Assembly: GCA_035454605.1 (NCBI GenBank)
Contig: DATIGQ010000065.1
Coordinates: forward strand, 1-41,125
Reading direction: 5' to 3'
DNA length: 41,125 nt
Origin: Terriglobales bacterium
Lineage (GTDB): Bacteria; Acidobacteriota; Terriglobia; Terriglobales; Acidobacteriaceae
Below are positions 13,966 through 22,391 of the stretch, in pieces. The notes beneath the pieces are model-generated. The model searched no databases. It was not told the origin of the DNA and was given only the letters and a program-made list of their open reading frames with translations. The position numbers and the translations under genes were made by a program. Every line of letters begins with the position of its first letter. Position 1 is the first letter of the stretch.

Positions 13966-15042
13966 ATGCCTCCTTTCAAGATCGGCGTCCTGCAACTCTC
14001 CATGGAGCCTCTCGGCGAAACTGTCGCCATGGCCAAGGCCTGCGAGCAGGCCGGCTTTGACGTTTTCTGGCTGGCCGAGGCTTATCCCTGGTGGCGCAAG
14101 CACTCCTACGAAGCCCGCTCTTCGACCGCCATCACCGCCATCATTGCGCGCGAGACCAAGCGGATCGCGGTGGGCTGGGGCATCATCTCGCCCTACACGC
14201 GTCATCCCGTGCAGATCGCCATGGAAGCCCGTGTCATGCAGGACGCGGCCGGCGATGGCCGCTTTCTGCTCGGCCTCGGCGCCTCCAAGATCTTCATGAA
14301 GGAGATCGGCGAGGGCGAGAAAGGTAAAGAGGTCGGTCCCGCCGTCGTGATGCGCGAGAGCCTGGAGATCATCCAGGCCGTGCTCGCCGGCGGGGAGGTG
14401 CGCTATGAGGGAAAAGCGTTCAGCGCCTTCGCGCCACCGCTCAAGCCGGACGCCCACGTCTCCCGCGCCCGAGTGCCCGTGTATTTTGCCGGGACCGGTC
14501 CGGTACTGCAGAAGCTCGCCGGGCAGATCACCGATGGCTTGCTCACCGCTTCCATCACCACGCCCGAGTTCGTGAAGTATTCACGCAAGAACATGGAAGA
14601 AGGCGCGCGCAAGGCCGGCCGCGACCCCGCCGCAATCGATCTCGGCTCCGTCATCGTGGGCAGTGTGCACCGCGACGGAAAGAAGGGCAGGGAAGGGGCG
14701 CGCGAGATGGCCGCCATGTATCTCGCCAACAAGGTGCAGAACATCCGCGGCACCGCGGACACCCTTCTGGAATGCGCCCAGTTGAGCATGGAAGAGATCC
14801 GTCCCATTGCCGAGGCCATGGAACAGGGCGGGCGCAAGGCCGCAGCCCGCGCCGTGACCGATGGGATCCTGGATAAAGTGCATGCCATCGCCGGCACGCC
14901 CGACGACTGCATCGCACGGCTCGAGGAATATCGCGCCGCCGGCTGCACCCAGATCATGCTCGAGCTTTGGGGTGACGACCGCCTCGAGCAGGCCAAGCTC
15001 TTCGGCGAGGCCGTCCTGCCGCACTTCAAGAAAGCTCGGTAG
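13966..15042 (+). CDS. LLM-class flavin-dependent oxidoreductase (luciferase-like), copy 2
   Basis: A 358-residue luciferase-fold oxidoreductase. Family marks are 'ACEQAGFDVFWLAEAYPWW', 'IAVGWGIISPYTRHPVQIAMEARVMQDAAGDGRFLLGLGAS', 'PVYFAGTGPVLQKLAGQITDGLL' and the C-terminal 'IAGTPDDCIARLEEYRAAGCTQIMLELWG'. The first part resembles F420-dependent methylenetetrahydromethanopterin-reductase-like enzymes; the cofactor is not certain. It is distinct from copy 1 (3587-4624) and closes the plus-strand catabolic run. Its stop lies 3 bases from the convergent kinase gene. No strong Shine-Dalgarno sequence is visible because the leader is heptamer repeat. Confidence 0.87.
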   Translation: MPPFKIGVLQLSMEPLGETVAMAKACEQAGFDVFWLAEAYPWWRKHSYEARSSTAITAIIARETKRIAVGWGIISPYTRHPVQIAMEARVMQDAAGDGRFLLGLGASKIFMKEIGEGEKGKEVGPAVVMRESLEIIQAVLAGGEVRYEGKAFSAFAPPLKPDAHVSRARVPVYFAGTGPVLQKLAGQITDGLLTASITTPEFVKYSRKNMEEGARKAGRDPAAIDLGSVIVGSVHRDGKKGREGAREMAAMYLANKVQNIRGTADTLLECAQLSMEEIRPIAEAMEQGGRKAAARAVTDGILDKVHAIAGTPDDCIARLEEYRAAGCTQIMLELWGDDRLEQAKLFGEAVLPHFKKAR

Positions 15043-15045
15043 CGC

Positions 15046-17472
15046 CTACCCCTTGCGCTGCGTGCGGTACTCCAGGAACTTCTTCTGGCAGGCTTCCGCC
15101 GTGCTGCGCAGTTCGGCGAACTCAGGCTTGTCGCGCAGTTTGGCCAGCAGAGGATCACGCTGCAGCGCTTCCTGCGCACAGTAGTTCTTCTCGATGGCGC
15201 TGCGGATCAGGCGTACCGCCAGCTCATCCTTCCCGCAATGGGCGAGGATCGCGCCCTGATAGTACTTGAATTCGGGATCGATCTGGGCCAGCAGCGCCGG
15301 CTCGGTCCTGCGAACTACTTCGTCCAGGGGCGTGGAGGACGGCGCCTGCAGGCAGGATTCGATCACGCTCCGGAACCAGGGCGCTCCAGCGGACATGTTG
15401 CTCAGGGCCTTGCGAGCCTCATCCGCCTTTCCCTGGCGCAGCAGCAAGGCCGGCAGCACGCTGTTGGTCCACTCGGAGCCGGCGTCCAGTTGCAAGTAGT
15501 CCATCGCCCGCTGGGGGTTTCCGGCCTCGAGGAACGCGAAGGCACAGGACCGGAAGTTGGCATTGGCCGGATCGAGACCGAGGGCCACGTCGCACTCGCG
15601 CGTGGCGTCGGCCAGCAGGCCGGCATAGCGCAGCACGTAGGCCAACGTGAAGTGCGCCGTGGCGCTCTCCGGGCGCCGGCGGATGAGTGCTTCCGCGTCC
15701 TGGTACGCGCGGTTCAGCTCGCCCTGTTCCACGTGGTGGCGGACCAGGCGCGCCGCCGCGGAGATCAAGTTTGGATCCAGCTTCAGCGCGCGTTCCAGCG
15801 CCTCCTGCGACCTACGAAAGCCGGCCGGGCCTCCGCTCCCGTAGGAAGCGTCGTAATTGTGGCGGATTCCCAACTGCTCCCATGCCGGAGCGAACGTCGG
15901 TTCCAGCTCCACCACGTGCTCCAGTACCGTGATGGCGTCCCGATTGGGCAAGGCATCGTGAGGCAGCGCGGTCGCCCGCAGGTAGAGGTCATACGCTTCC
16001 TGGTTCTGCGGGCGGCTTCCGCTCTCGAATGCGCTTGCAGCACCGCCCAGCGCCGGCAGCAGTTCCTGGCGCACCTGGTTACCCAGCGCCTGCTGCATGG
16101 AGACCATGTCGCGCACGGCCACGTTTAGCGTGCCTTGCCAGACTAGGCGGTTGGTATGCACGTCGATGGCTTCCCAGGTGACGCGCAGTTTCTCTCCCTC
16201 ACGCAGGTAGTGTCCGGTAAGGATGGTGCCGACGCGCAACTCCTTGCCGGCTTGCTGCAGGTCCGGGGCCGGGCCGGAATATTTCTGCGTGGAAGATACC
16301 GGGCGAACCTCGAGGGAGCGCGTGTAGGTGAGGGCGCGCGCGATCTCATCCGCCAACGCGAAACGCAGGAAGTCAGTCTCAGCGTCCGAAGAAATGTTCT
16401 GGAACGGCAGCACAGCAATAGTCGTGTTGGCGGCTGCCGTAGTCGCAGGGCGATGCCGCTTCGTCCACAAGAGAAAGCCCGCTGCCAGTAGCATAGCCAG
16501 CACAACTACCGCTGCCAGTTGCACCCACAGCCGCTGCCACCACAGCCGCCGGAAGGTACGGGTGGTGGAGCGCACGGCGGCGCTGCCCACCACGGTCTTC
16601 AGGGTGGAGTCGGTCTCGCGCTTGAGCTCCGTCAAGTCGGCCTTGAGTTCGGAGGCGGTCTGGTAGCGCTGGTCCCGCTCTTTTTCCAGCGCCTTGCCCA
16701 GGATGTTCTCCATGTTCGGCGGCAGCGTGGGATTCAGGGTCCGCGGCGAGACCGGCTTGTGATGCAGGATGGAGTACAGCGTGGTCACGACGTTGTTGCC
16801 GGTGAACGGCCGCTTGCCGGTGGCCAGTTCGTAGAGCACCGCGCCGAAGGAGAACAGGTCGCTGCGCCCGTCCAGTTCCTCGCCCCGCGCCTGCTCCGGC
16901 GACATGTACACGGCCGTGCCGGGAATCACTCCCAATGCGGTCAGCGATTCCTCCAGCAACTGGGTCTCGGCTTCGGTGCTCTCCGGGATGACGGGTTGCT
17001 GCGGGGTGAGCTTGGCCAGCCCGAAGTCGAGGATCTTGGCCTGGCCGCGCGAGGTGATCCAGATGTTGGCCGGCTTGATGTCGCGGTGCACGATGCCTTT
17101 GTTGTGCGCCGCGTCCAGCGCGTCGGCCACCTGCACCGCCATGTCGAGCACTTCGTCGAACTGAAGCTTCTGCTCCTGCATGCGCTGCTTGAGGGTCGAG
17201 CCCTCCAGCAGCTCCATGACGATGAAGGGATGCCCGTTCTGTTCCTCGATTTCGTGGATGGTGCAGATGCCGGGATGATTGAGTTGCGAGGCAGCGCGCG
17301 CTTCACGGCGGAAGCGCTCCAGCGCTTTGCTGTCGCCGGCGAGGTGTTCGGGGACGAACTTGACCGCCACCCGGCGTCCCAGGCGGAGGTCTTCAGCCTC
17401 GTAGACCACGCCCATGCCGCCGCCGCCGAGCTTCCCCAGCACGCGATAGTGGGAAATCGTCTGGCCGACCAC
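15046..17472 (-). CDS. Membrane Ser/Thr protein kinase with TolB-like and TPR domains
   Basis: A roughly 808-residue Hanks-type kinase. The kinase domain (about 9-285) has the glycine loop [12 protein letters not shown] (13-24), Lys38 in AVKF, catalytic HRDIKPAN (Asp131), DFG (Asp149) and [14 protein letters not shown] in the activation segment. One transmembrane helix follows at about 317-336. Outside the membrane are a TolB/FlgO-like domain ('[30 protein letters not shown]') and several TPR-like helices to the C-terminus. The GTG at 17472 is chosen because GGGGAG lies 7 bases upstream and the protein then begins MVGQTISHY; a GTG five codons earlier lacks such a site. It sits divergent to the histidine kinase gene. 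This architecture is abundant in Acidobacteriota. Confidence 0.92.
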   Translation of the reverse strand: MVGQTISHYRVLGKLGGGGMGVVYEAEDLRLGRRVAVKFVPEHLAGDSKALERFRREARAASQLNHPGICTIHEIEEQNGHPFIVMELLEGSTLKQRMQEQKLQFDEVLDMAVQVADALDAAHNKGIVHRDIKPANIWITSRGQAKILDFGLAKLTPQQPVIPESTEAETQLLEESLTALGVIPGTAVYMSPEQARGEELDGRSDLFSFGAVLYELATGKRPFTGNNVVTTLYSILHHKPVSPRTLNPTLPPNMENILGKALEKERDQRYQTASELKADLTELKRETDSTLKTVVGSAAVRSTTRTFRRLWWQRLWVQLAAVVVLAMLLAAGFLLWTKRHRPATTAAANTTIAVLPFQNISSDAETDFLRFALADEIARALTYTRSLEVRPVSSTQKYSGPAPDLQQAGKELRVGTILTGHYLREGEKLRVTWEAIDVHTNRLVWQGTLNVAVRDMVSMQQALGNQVRQELLPALGGAASAFESGSRPQNQEAYDLYLRATALPHDALPNRDAITVLEHVVELEPTFAPAWEQLGIRHNYDASYGSGGPAGFRRSQEALERALKLDPNLISAAARLVRHHVEQGELNRAYQDAEALIRRRPESATAHFTLAYVLRYAGLLADATRECDVALGLDPANANFRSCAFAFLEAGNPQRAMDYLQLDAGSEWTNSVLPALLLRQGKADEARKALSNMSAGAPWFRSVIESCLQAPSSTPLDEVVRRTEPALLAQIDPEFKYYQGAILAHCGKDELAVRLIRSAIEKNYCAQEALQRDPLLAKLRDKPEFAELRSTAEACQKKFLEYRTQRKG

Positions 17473-17691
17473 GGTCGAGCTCCCCACTCCAGCAGGCCCG
17501 CCATGTTAGGCACCAGCTATCACCCAAGTCAACGCCAGCCGTGAGTTCCTGGGAGCCTGCGCCTTTCTTCCCACCGGAGGCCCCGCTTTTCCCTCGCCCG
17601 GTCCCACCTTTCCCAGCTCCATTGTCGTCGGTGGCCGCGCCGGTTAGCGTCCAGGAGCGCGCTGTCTGCGTCTGCATTACCATTACTCTGC
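17473..17691. other. Divergent gap between Ser/Thr kinase and histidine kinase genes
   Basis: About 220 bases that must hold promoters for both directions. I see no convincing -35/-10 pair, operator or gene in it. An AT-richer patch (ATTACCATTACT, 17676-17687) lies just before the histidine kinase start. Confidence 0.4.
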
Positions 17692-18855
17692 TTGGCTTCC
17701 GAACTCCCAATCCGATGGGCCCGGGTTTTCATCGCCTGGATGCTGCTCGGCCTGCTCTTCGTGGGCCGTAACTACATCGCCTACGCCGCCTGGGGCGAGC
17801 CCTTTCCGTGGGATCGTGCCTTCCTGGTAGAGATGGAATTCTCCTTCTCCTGGGCCCTGCTGACGCCGCTGGTCATCGCGCTGGCCCGTCGTTTTCCTAT
17901 CGAGCGCGGACGGCTGCGCTTCGTTCTGCCCCTGCACTTGGTCTTCGGCTGCCTGCTGGCGCCCATCAGCGCCGTCATGAGCTGGTCGTTCTTCTTCCTG
18001 ACCATGGCGATCACGAAGAACTTCGCTTGGGCGGAGTTTGCCATGCGTTTTCGCAGCAGCGCGCCCTTCGTCATCTACATCGGCACCGCGGGCTTCTGGA
18101 TGTACTGGGTGATCCTGGGCGCCTACTTCGGACTTTCCTACTATCGCCTGTACCGCGAACAGAAGCTGGAGGCGGCGGAGCTGGAAGTGCGGGCCTCGCG
18201 CCTGCAGGAGCAACTGGCGCGGGCGCAACTGGACGCGCTGAAGATGCGCCTCCACCCGCACTTCCTTTTCAACACCTTAAACACCATCTCCGTGCTCATG
18301 CAGGAGGACGTGGAGCGCGCCAACCGCATGCTCATCCGTTTGAGCGAGTTGCTGCGCATCGCGCTCGACCACCAGGGCGCCGACCAGGTGCCGTTGCGCG
18401 ATGAGATCAGCTTCCTGGAGCGCTATCTCGAGATCCAGCAGATCCGCTTCGAAGACCGCCTGTCGGTGCGTTTCGACGTCGAGGGCGCGGCCCTGGAGGC
18501 TTGCGTCCCGGCGCTCATCCTGCAGCCGCTGGTGGAGAATGCGGTACGCCACGGGGTGGCCCGGCGAGCCGAGCCCGGCCGCGTCGAAGTCCGCGCTCGC
18601 GCCGTCGATGGGCGTCTGCTCCTGGAGGTATGGAACGACGGTCCCGGGCTTTCCGAGGGAGGGGAGGGCGCCGCCAATGGCTCCGGCTACGGGCTGGCCA
18701 ACACCCGCGCCCGCCTCGATCAGCACTACGGAGCGGCGCAGCGCTTTGCCGTGGAGAATGCCCGCAGTGGGGTGCTGGCTTCCATCGAGATCCCGTTCGT
18801 CGCCGCAAATGCCGCCGAGGAGGTCCATGCCGAAGATTCGCGCGCTGATCGTTGA
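17692..18855 (+). CDS. LytS/YehU-type sensor histidine kinase
   Basis: A 387-residue sensor kinase. Four transmembrane segments span roughly residues 12-32, 50-65, 78-105 and 124-150. A coiled-coil linker (about 155-182) follows. The His_kinase box HPHFLFNTLN has the phosphorylatable histidine at 188 or 190, and the ATPase boxes read LVENAVRHG, NDGPGL and GYGLANTRARL. It has no periplasmic sensor domain, so the membrane segments probably sense the signal. The start is TTG at 17692, the first start after an in-frame stop, with no clear Shine-Dalgarno sequence; ATG at 17740 would cut into the first membrane helix. Its last 29 bases overlap the response regulator gene. Confidence 0.9.
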   Translation: MASELPIRWARVFIAWMLLGLLFVGRNYIAYAAWGEPFPWDRAFLVEMEFSFSWALLTPLVIALARRFPIERGRLRFVLPLHLVFGCLLAPISAVMSWSFFFLTMAITKNFAWAEFAMRFRSSAPFVIYIGTAGFWMYWVILGAYFGLSYYRLYREQKLEAAELEVRASRLQEQLARAQLDALKMRLHPHFLFNTLNTISVLMQEDVERANRMLIRLSELLRIALDHQGADQVPLRDEISFLERYLEIQQIRFEDRLSVRFDVEGAALEACVPALILQPLVENAVRHGVARRAEPGRVEVRARAVDGRLLLEVWNDGPGLSEGGEGAANGSGYGLANTRARLDQHYGAAQRFAVENARSGVLASIEIPFVAANAAEEVHAEDSRADR

Positions 18856-19612
18856 CGACGAGCCCATCGCCCGCCGCGGCATCCGCCTCCTGTTGCGCGA
18901 CTTCCCGGAAGTCGATGTGCTCCGCGAGTGTCCCAACGGGCGCGACGCCGTCAAGGCCATCCGCGAGCTTGCCCCCGATCTGGTCTTTCTTGATGTGCAG
19001 ATGCCGGAACTCGACGGCTTTCAGGTGGTGGAGCAGGTAGGCGCCGCCCACATGCCCGCCGTCGTCTTCGTCACGGCGTACGACCAGTACGCGCTCAAGG
19101 CCTTCGAGGTGCACGCGCTCGACTACGTGCTGAAGCCGATCGAGAAGGAGCGATTCCGCCAGGCTTTTCGCCAGGCCGTGCGCTGGCTCGAACGCGACCG
19201 CATCGTCGGCCTCGCCGAGCGCCTGGAAGCGATGCTGGGCTCGCTCGACCACGGCGCGCGCGCCAGCAAGCCGCAGGCGCCGCAGCGCATCGTGGTGAAA
19301 GACGCCGGCCGCATCTTTTTTCTCGACCCGCGCGACGTCGACTGGATCGATTCCGCCGGCAACTACCTGCAGTTGCACGTCGGCAAGACCGTGCACCTGC
19401 TGCGCGAGACCATGAACGAGATGGAGCGCAAGCTGGAACCGCAGGAGTTCGTACGCATCCGCCGCTCCACCCTGGTCAACGTGCGCCGCATCCGCGAATT
19501 CCGCCCGCTGTTCAAAGGCTCCTATGCGGTCCTGCTGCGCGATGGGACCGAACTCACTTCCAGCCGCCGCTACCGCTCCAGCCTGGACGCCTTCTTCCGC
19601 GGCCGCCGCTGA
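18827..19612 (+). CDS. LytTR-family response regulator
   Basis: A 261-residue DNA-binding response regulator. The receiver domain (1-120) has acidic residues D11/D12, phosphoacceptor Asp56 (FLDVQMP), Thr83 and Lys103 (LKPIEK). The LytTR DNA-binding domain occupies about 152-258 ('IVVKDAGRIFFLDPRDVDWIDSAGNYLQLH', 'FVRIRRSTLVNVRRI'). The ATG at 18827 has GAGGAGG 4-5 bases upstream and lies inside the end of the kinase gene, which ensures coupled synthesis. It presumably forms a two-component pair with that kinase. The targets cannot be read from this window. Confidence 0.93.
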   Translation: MPKIRALIVDDEPIARRGIRLLLRDFPEVDVLRECPNGRDAVKAIRELAPDLVFLDVQMPELDGFQVVEQVGAAHMPAVVFVTAYDQYALKAFEVHALDYVLKPIEKERFRQAFRQAVRWLERDRIVGLAERLEAMLGSLDHGARASKPQAPQRIVVKDAGRIFFLDPRDVDWIDSAGNYLQLHVGKTVHLLRETMNEMERKLEPQEFVRIRRSTLVNVRRIREFRPLFKGSYAVLLRDGTELTSSRRYRSSLDAFFRGRR

Positions 19613-19726
19613 CCCAGGTTCCGTTTTCCCCTGCGGAGCGCCGCTCGTCCCAGCCTTGTCCGCAGGCTTCCCGCGCGCGTTGTTCCGCTCCTGCCGCATC
19701 CCTAGCATCGTCTGCAGGAGGGAGAT

Positions 19727-20011
19727 ATGCCGTTCCTGCTCGTACCGAACATCCACATCCAATCGCGCCTCGCCTATGCGTTGGTCGGGGTGGCGCTCCT
19801 GATGATGGGCTGGCTCATCCCCTTCAGCAACGCCCTGGATCGCCGCATCGTGCTGCTGGCCGGGAGCTCCGGCTTGTTCTCTGCGGCCTCGGGTTTCTGC
19901 GTGATGTGCTGGGTCTCGGACCTGTTCGAATCTCCGGCCGAAGGTAGGGCTCCAAGGCAGCGGAATGGGTCGGAGGAGGTCGCACCCTCCGCTCAGGATG
20001 GCAATGCGTGA
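19727..20011 (+). CDS. Small membrane protein (YgaP/DUF2892-like)
   Basis: A 94-residue protein with two hydrophobic segments (about 14-32 and 41-63) separated by a short charged loop (LDRRI), then a hydrophilic C-terminal tail. The layout, including 'RLAYALVGVALLMMGWL' and the Cys pair in GFCVMCWV, resembles the YgaP-transmembrane/DUF2892 group. The start is firm: GGAGGGAG lies just before the ATG. It stands 114 bases after the response regulator gene; the gap shows no other feature. Function unknown. Confidence 0.7.
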   Translation: MPFLLVPNIHIQSRLAYALVGVALLMMGWLIPFSNALDRRIVLLAGSSGLFSAASGFCVMCWVSDLFESPAEGRAPRQRNGSEEVAPSAQDGNA

Positions 20012-20014
20012 AGC

Positions 20015-21205
20015 TCAGTCGGCTGCGGTGGAAGAAGTAACGCGGGCCACGATCTGGCGAAACTCATCGTCGGTCACCAGGCCGCGCTTTTCCGTGCCGC
20101 GCTGCTTCACCGCGGCCAGCACGGCCGCGCGCTTGTCGGCGGGTACGGAGAGGCCCAGTTCTTTTGCCTTGAGGTCGATGTTGTCCAGCCCGCTCTTTTT
20201 TCCCAACACAATGCGGCGTTCGGCGCCCACCAGGTCGGCCGAGAAGGGCTCGATGGCTTCCGGGATGTGGAACTGGCTGGCCACCGCGCCCGACTCGCGG
20301 GTGAACAGGTTCTCGCCCACCAGCGGCTTCCAGGCGTCCACTTCGTAGCCGGCGGCACGCCGCACGACCCCCGAGACTTCGCGCACTTTGGCCAGGTTCA
20401 TCTCCACCGGAACGCCATAGAGGCATTGCAGGGCCAGGGCGATCTCGCTGATATCGGCGTTGCCCGCCCGCTCGCCCATGCCGTTGATCGTGCCCTGGAT
20501 CCAGGTGGCTCCGGCGCGGACCGCGGCAATCGCACAGGCGGTAGCCAGACCGAAATCGTTGTGCCCGTGGAAATGCACCGGAACTTTCGGTCCCACCCAT
20601 TCGCAGGCCTTGCTCACCAGCGACTCGACCGCTTCCGGACCGCAGGCGCCGATGGTATCCACCACGACGATCTCTTTCGCGCCCGCGCTGAGCGCCTCCA
20701 TGTACACCCGCTTCAGGAAGTCGAGGTCGGTGCGCGAGCCGTCCACGGCGAAAAAAGCCACGGTCACGCCCTGGTGGGCGGCGTGCTTTACGGCTTCCAC
20801 GACGCGCCGCACGGCTTCATCGCGGGCGATGCCGTAGGCTTCCAGCTTGATGCTGCTGGTGGGCGTTTCGATGATGGTGTGGCGCGCACCCAGGCGCAGC
20901 ACTTCGTCCACGTCGGCCTTGACGGCGCGGGCAAAGCCCCAGATCTCGGCCTTCAGCCCTTCGTTGACGATCAGGCGCAGGGCTTCAGCGTCATCCGGCG
21001 AGACGCGCGGGAAGCCGGCTTCGATGCGCCCCACGCCCAACTCGTCCAGCTTGCGGGCGATGGCCACCTTCTGCTCCGGCGTCAGCACCACGCCCACGGT
21101 CTGCTCGCCGTCGCGCAGCGTGGTGTCGTAGAAGCGCACCGGGCCGCGAGCAGGCAGGCGTTCGTTAAGTTCGCTGACCCAAACCTTGTCGTTGGACGGG
21201 CTCAT
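20015..21205 (-). CDS. Homocitrate synthase/2-isopropylmalate synthase-like (DRE-TIM) enzyme
   Basis: A 396-residue DRE-TIM metallolyase-family enzyme that condenses acetyl-CoA with a 2-oxo acid. The signature FYDTTLRDGEQ is at residues 25-35 and HFHGHNDFGLA at 211-221 supplies metal histidines H211 and H213; NGMGERAGN follows. It lacks the roughly 110-residue LeuA regulatory domain, so it is closer in size to NifV/homocitrate synthase or related enzymes than to classical LeuA. The exact 2-oxo acid is uncertain. It follows the FAH-family gene on the same strand after 52 bases, so the two are probably co-transcribed. Confidence 0.85.
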   Translation of the reverse strand: MSPSNDKVWVSELNERLPARGPVRFYDTTLRDGEQTVGVVLTPEQKVAIARKLDELGVGRIEAGFPRVSPDDAEALRLIVNEGLKAEIWGFARAVKADVDEVLRLGARHTIIETPTSSIKLEAYGIARDEAVRRVVEAVKHAAHQGVTVAFFAVDGSRTDLDFLKRVYMEALSAGAKEIVVVDTIGACGPEAVESLVSKACEWVGPKVPVHFHGHNDFGLATACAIAAVRAGATWIQGTINGMGERAGNADISEIALALQCLYGVPVEMNLAKVREVSGVVRRAAGYEVDAWKPLVGENLFTRESGAVASQFHIPEAIEPFSADLVGAERRIVLGKKSGLDNIDLKAKELGLSVPADKRAAVLAAVKQRGTEKRGLVTDDEFRQIVARVTSSTAAD

Positions 21206-21257
21206 GGCTTCTTAAGGATACCCTTCTCCTCTGCCGCCGTGGTTGGGAAGCCGGAGG

Positions 21258-22271
21258 CTAGGCCGTCTTCGGCGGCGGACCTCCATGCGCCTCTTCCCAG
21301 GTGATGACCTTGTTGCGCAGGACCCCAACCTTCTCAATTTCGCACTCCATTACGTCACCAGGCTTGAGGTACCAGGCCTTGGGGTCGCCCGAGAAGGCGG
21401 CCACACCGGAGACGGTGCCGGTCGAGACCACGTCGCCGGCGCTGTAGCCCATGGCGGAGTAGTGCGCCAGGATCTGGGGAATCGTCACGCTCATCTTGCT
21501 GGAATGCGAGCGCTGGCGGGACTCGCCGTTGACGCGCAGCTCCATGGCCAGGTTGTGCGGGTCGGGGATCTCGTCGGCGGTGACGATCCAGGGGCCGAGC
21601 GGGCAGAAAGTATCGATGCCCTTGCAGAAACTGAACACTCCCGATTTCATCTCCCGCCGCTGAATGTCGCGCGCCGTGACGTCATTGAAGATGACGTAGC
21701 CGCCGATGTAATCCTTCGCTTCCTCGGCAGTGAAATGCTTGCCGGCTTTTTTCACCACGATGGCCAGTTCCAGCTCGTAGTCCAGCTCTTCGGTCAGGTG
21801 ACGCGGATAGACCACGGGCTGGTCGTGGCCGATGATGGCGTCCACGTTCTGAAAAAAGACGATCCAGGGCAGCACGGGATGGGAGAAGCCCGACTTCTGC
21901 GCTTCCTCGTGGTGCTCGCGGAAATTTCCGGCGGTGTGAAAGAACTTTTTGGGGATGATGGGAGCCCTGAGGCGCACCTGGTCGCGGCCATAGACGACCG
22001 GCTCCCCCGAAGGCCCGGTGATTTTCCCGCCTTTTTCCGCCACGTACTTCACCGCCTGGCGCGCGGCGTCCAGGCTGCGGTCGCCGCCCGCGAACAGCGC
22101 CCGCATGGACGTGGGAACGCGTGCCCGGGCCAGGCGGTAATGCGCCTCTTCATGCTCCACGTCACGCGCGTACAAGGCGTAGGCGGTGTTGAGGTCCACG
22201 ATGCGGTCATCGGTGGTCAGAGCTCCGGTTCGCTTTCGTCCGGTGCCGTCTTCAAAGGTGATCAAGCGCAT
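21258..22271 (-). CDS. Fumarylacetoacetate hydrolase family protein
   Basis: A 337-residue FAH-family enzyme, which cleaves C-C bonds in acylpyruvate-type compounds or acts as a decarboxylase/hydratase in aromatic catabolism. The metal ligands are visible: the two glutamates in LDYELELAIV and the aspartate in VIFNDVTARDIQ. The active-site region 'KFFHTAGNFREHHEEA' and 'GTVSGVAAFSGDPKAWYLKPGDVMECEIEKVG' match the fold. ATG at 22271 (MRLITFEDG) is preferred over a GTG ten codons upstream, since the family starts with this strand and GGAGA lies ahead of it. Confidence 0.88.
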   Translation of the reverse strand: MRLITFEDGTGRKRTGALTTDDRIVDLNTAYALYARDVEHEEAHYRLARARVPTSMRALFAGGDRSLDAARQAVKYVAEKGGKITGPSGEPVVYGRDQVRLRAPIIPKKFFHTAGNFREHHEEAQKSGFSHPVLPWIVFFQNVDAIIGHDQPVVYPRHLTEELDYELELAIVVKKAGKHFTAEEAKDYIGGYVIFNDVTARDIQRREMKSGVFSFCKGIDTFCPLGPWIVTADEIPDPHNLAMELRVNGESRQRSHSSKMSVTIPQILAHYSAMGYSAGDVVSTGTVSGVAAFSGDPKAWYLKPGDVMECEIEKVGVLRNKVITWEEAHGGPPPKTA

Positions 22272-22391
22272 GATTCGCCGGTTCTCCGTTAGCCGAAACA
22301 CGTCAGTCTATTGATTACGGATGCAGATTGTCCACACGCTGCTTTCCCGCGACCGGTGTTCACGGTACCATCGTGCCTTCGTCCCGTGACC
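22272..22391. other. Divergent gap upstream of the glycosylation locus
   Basis: About 120 bases between the FAH-family gene and the first GT22-like gene. No clear promoter pair or structured element is visible. The GT22-like start at 22392 lacks a good Shine-Dalgarno sequence. Confidence 0.35.

Noticed and set aside
15043-15045. Terminator between the convergent LLM and kinase genes
   Set aside because: The gap is three bases and no hairpin with a T run is visible in either direction.
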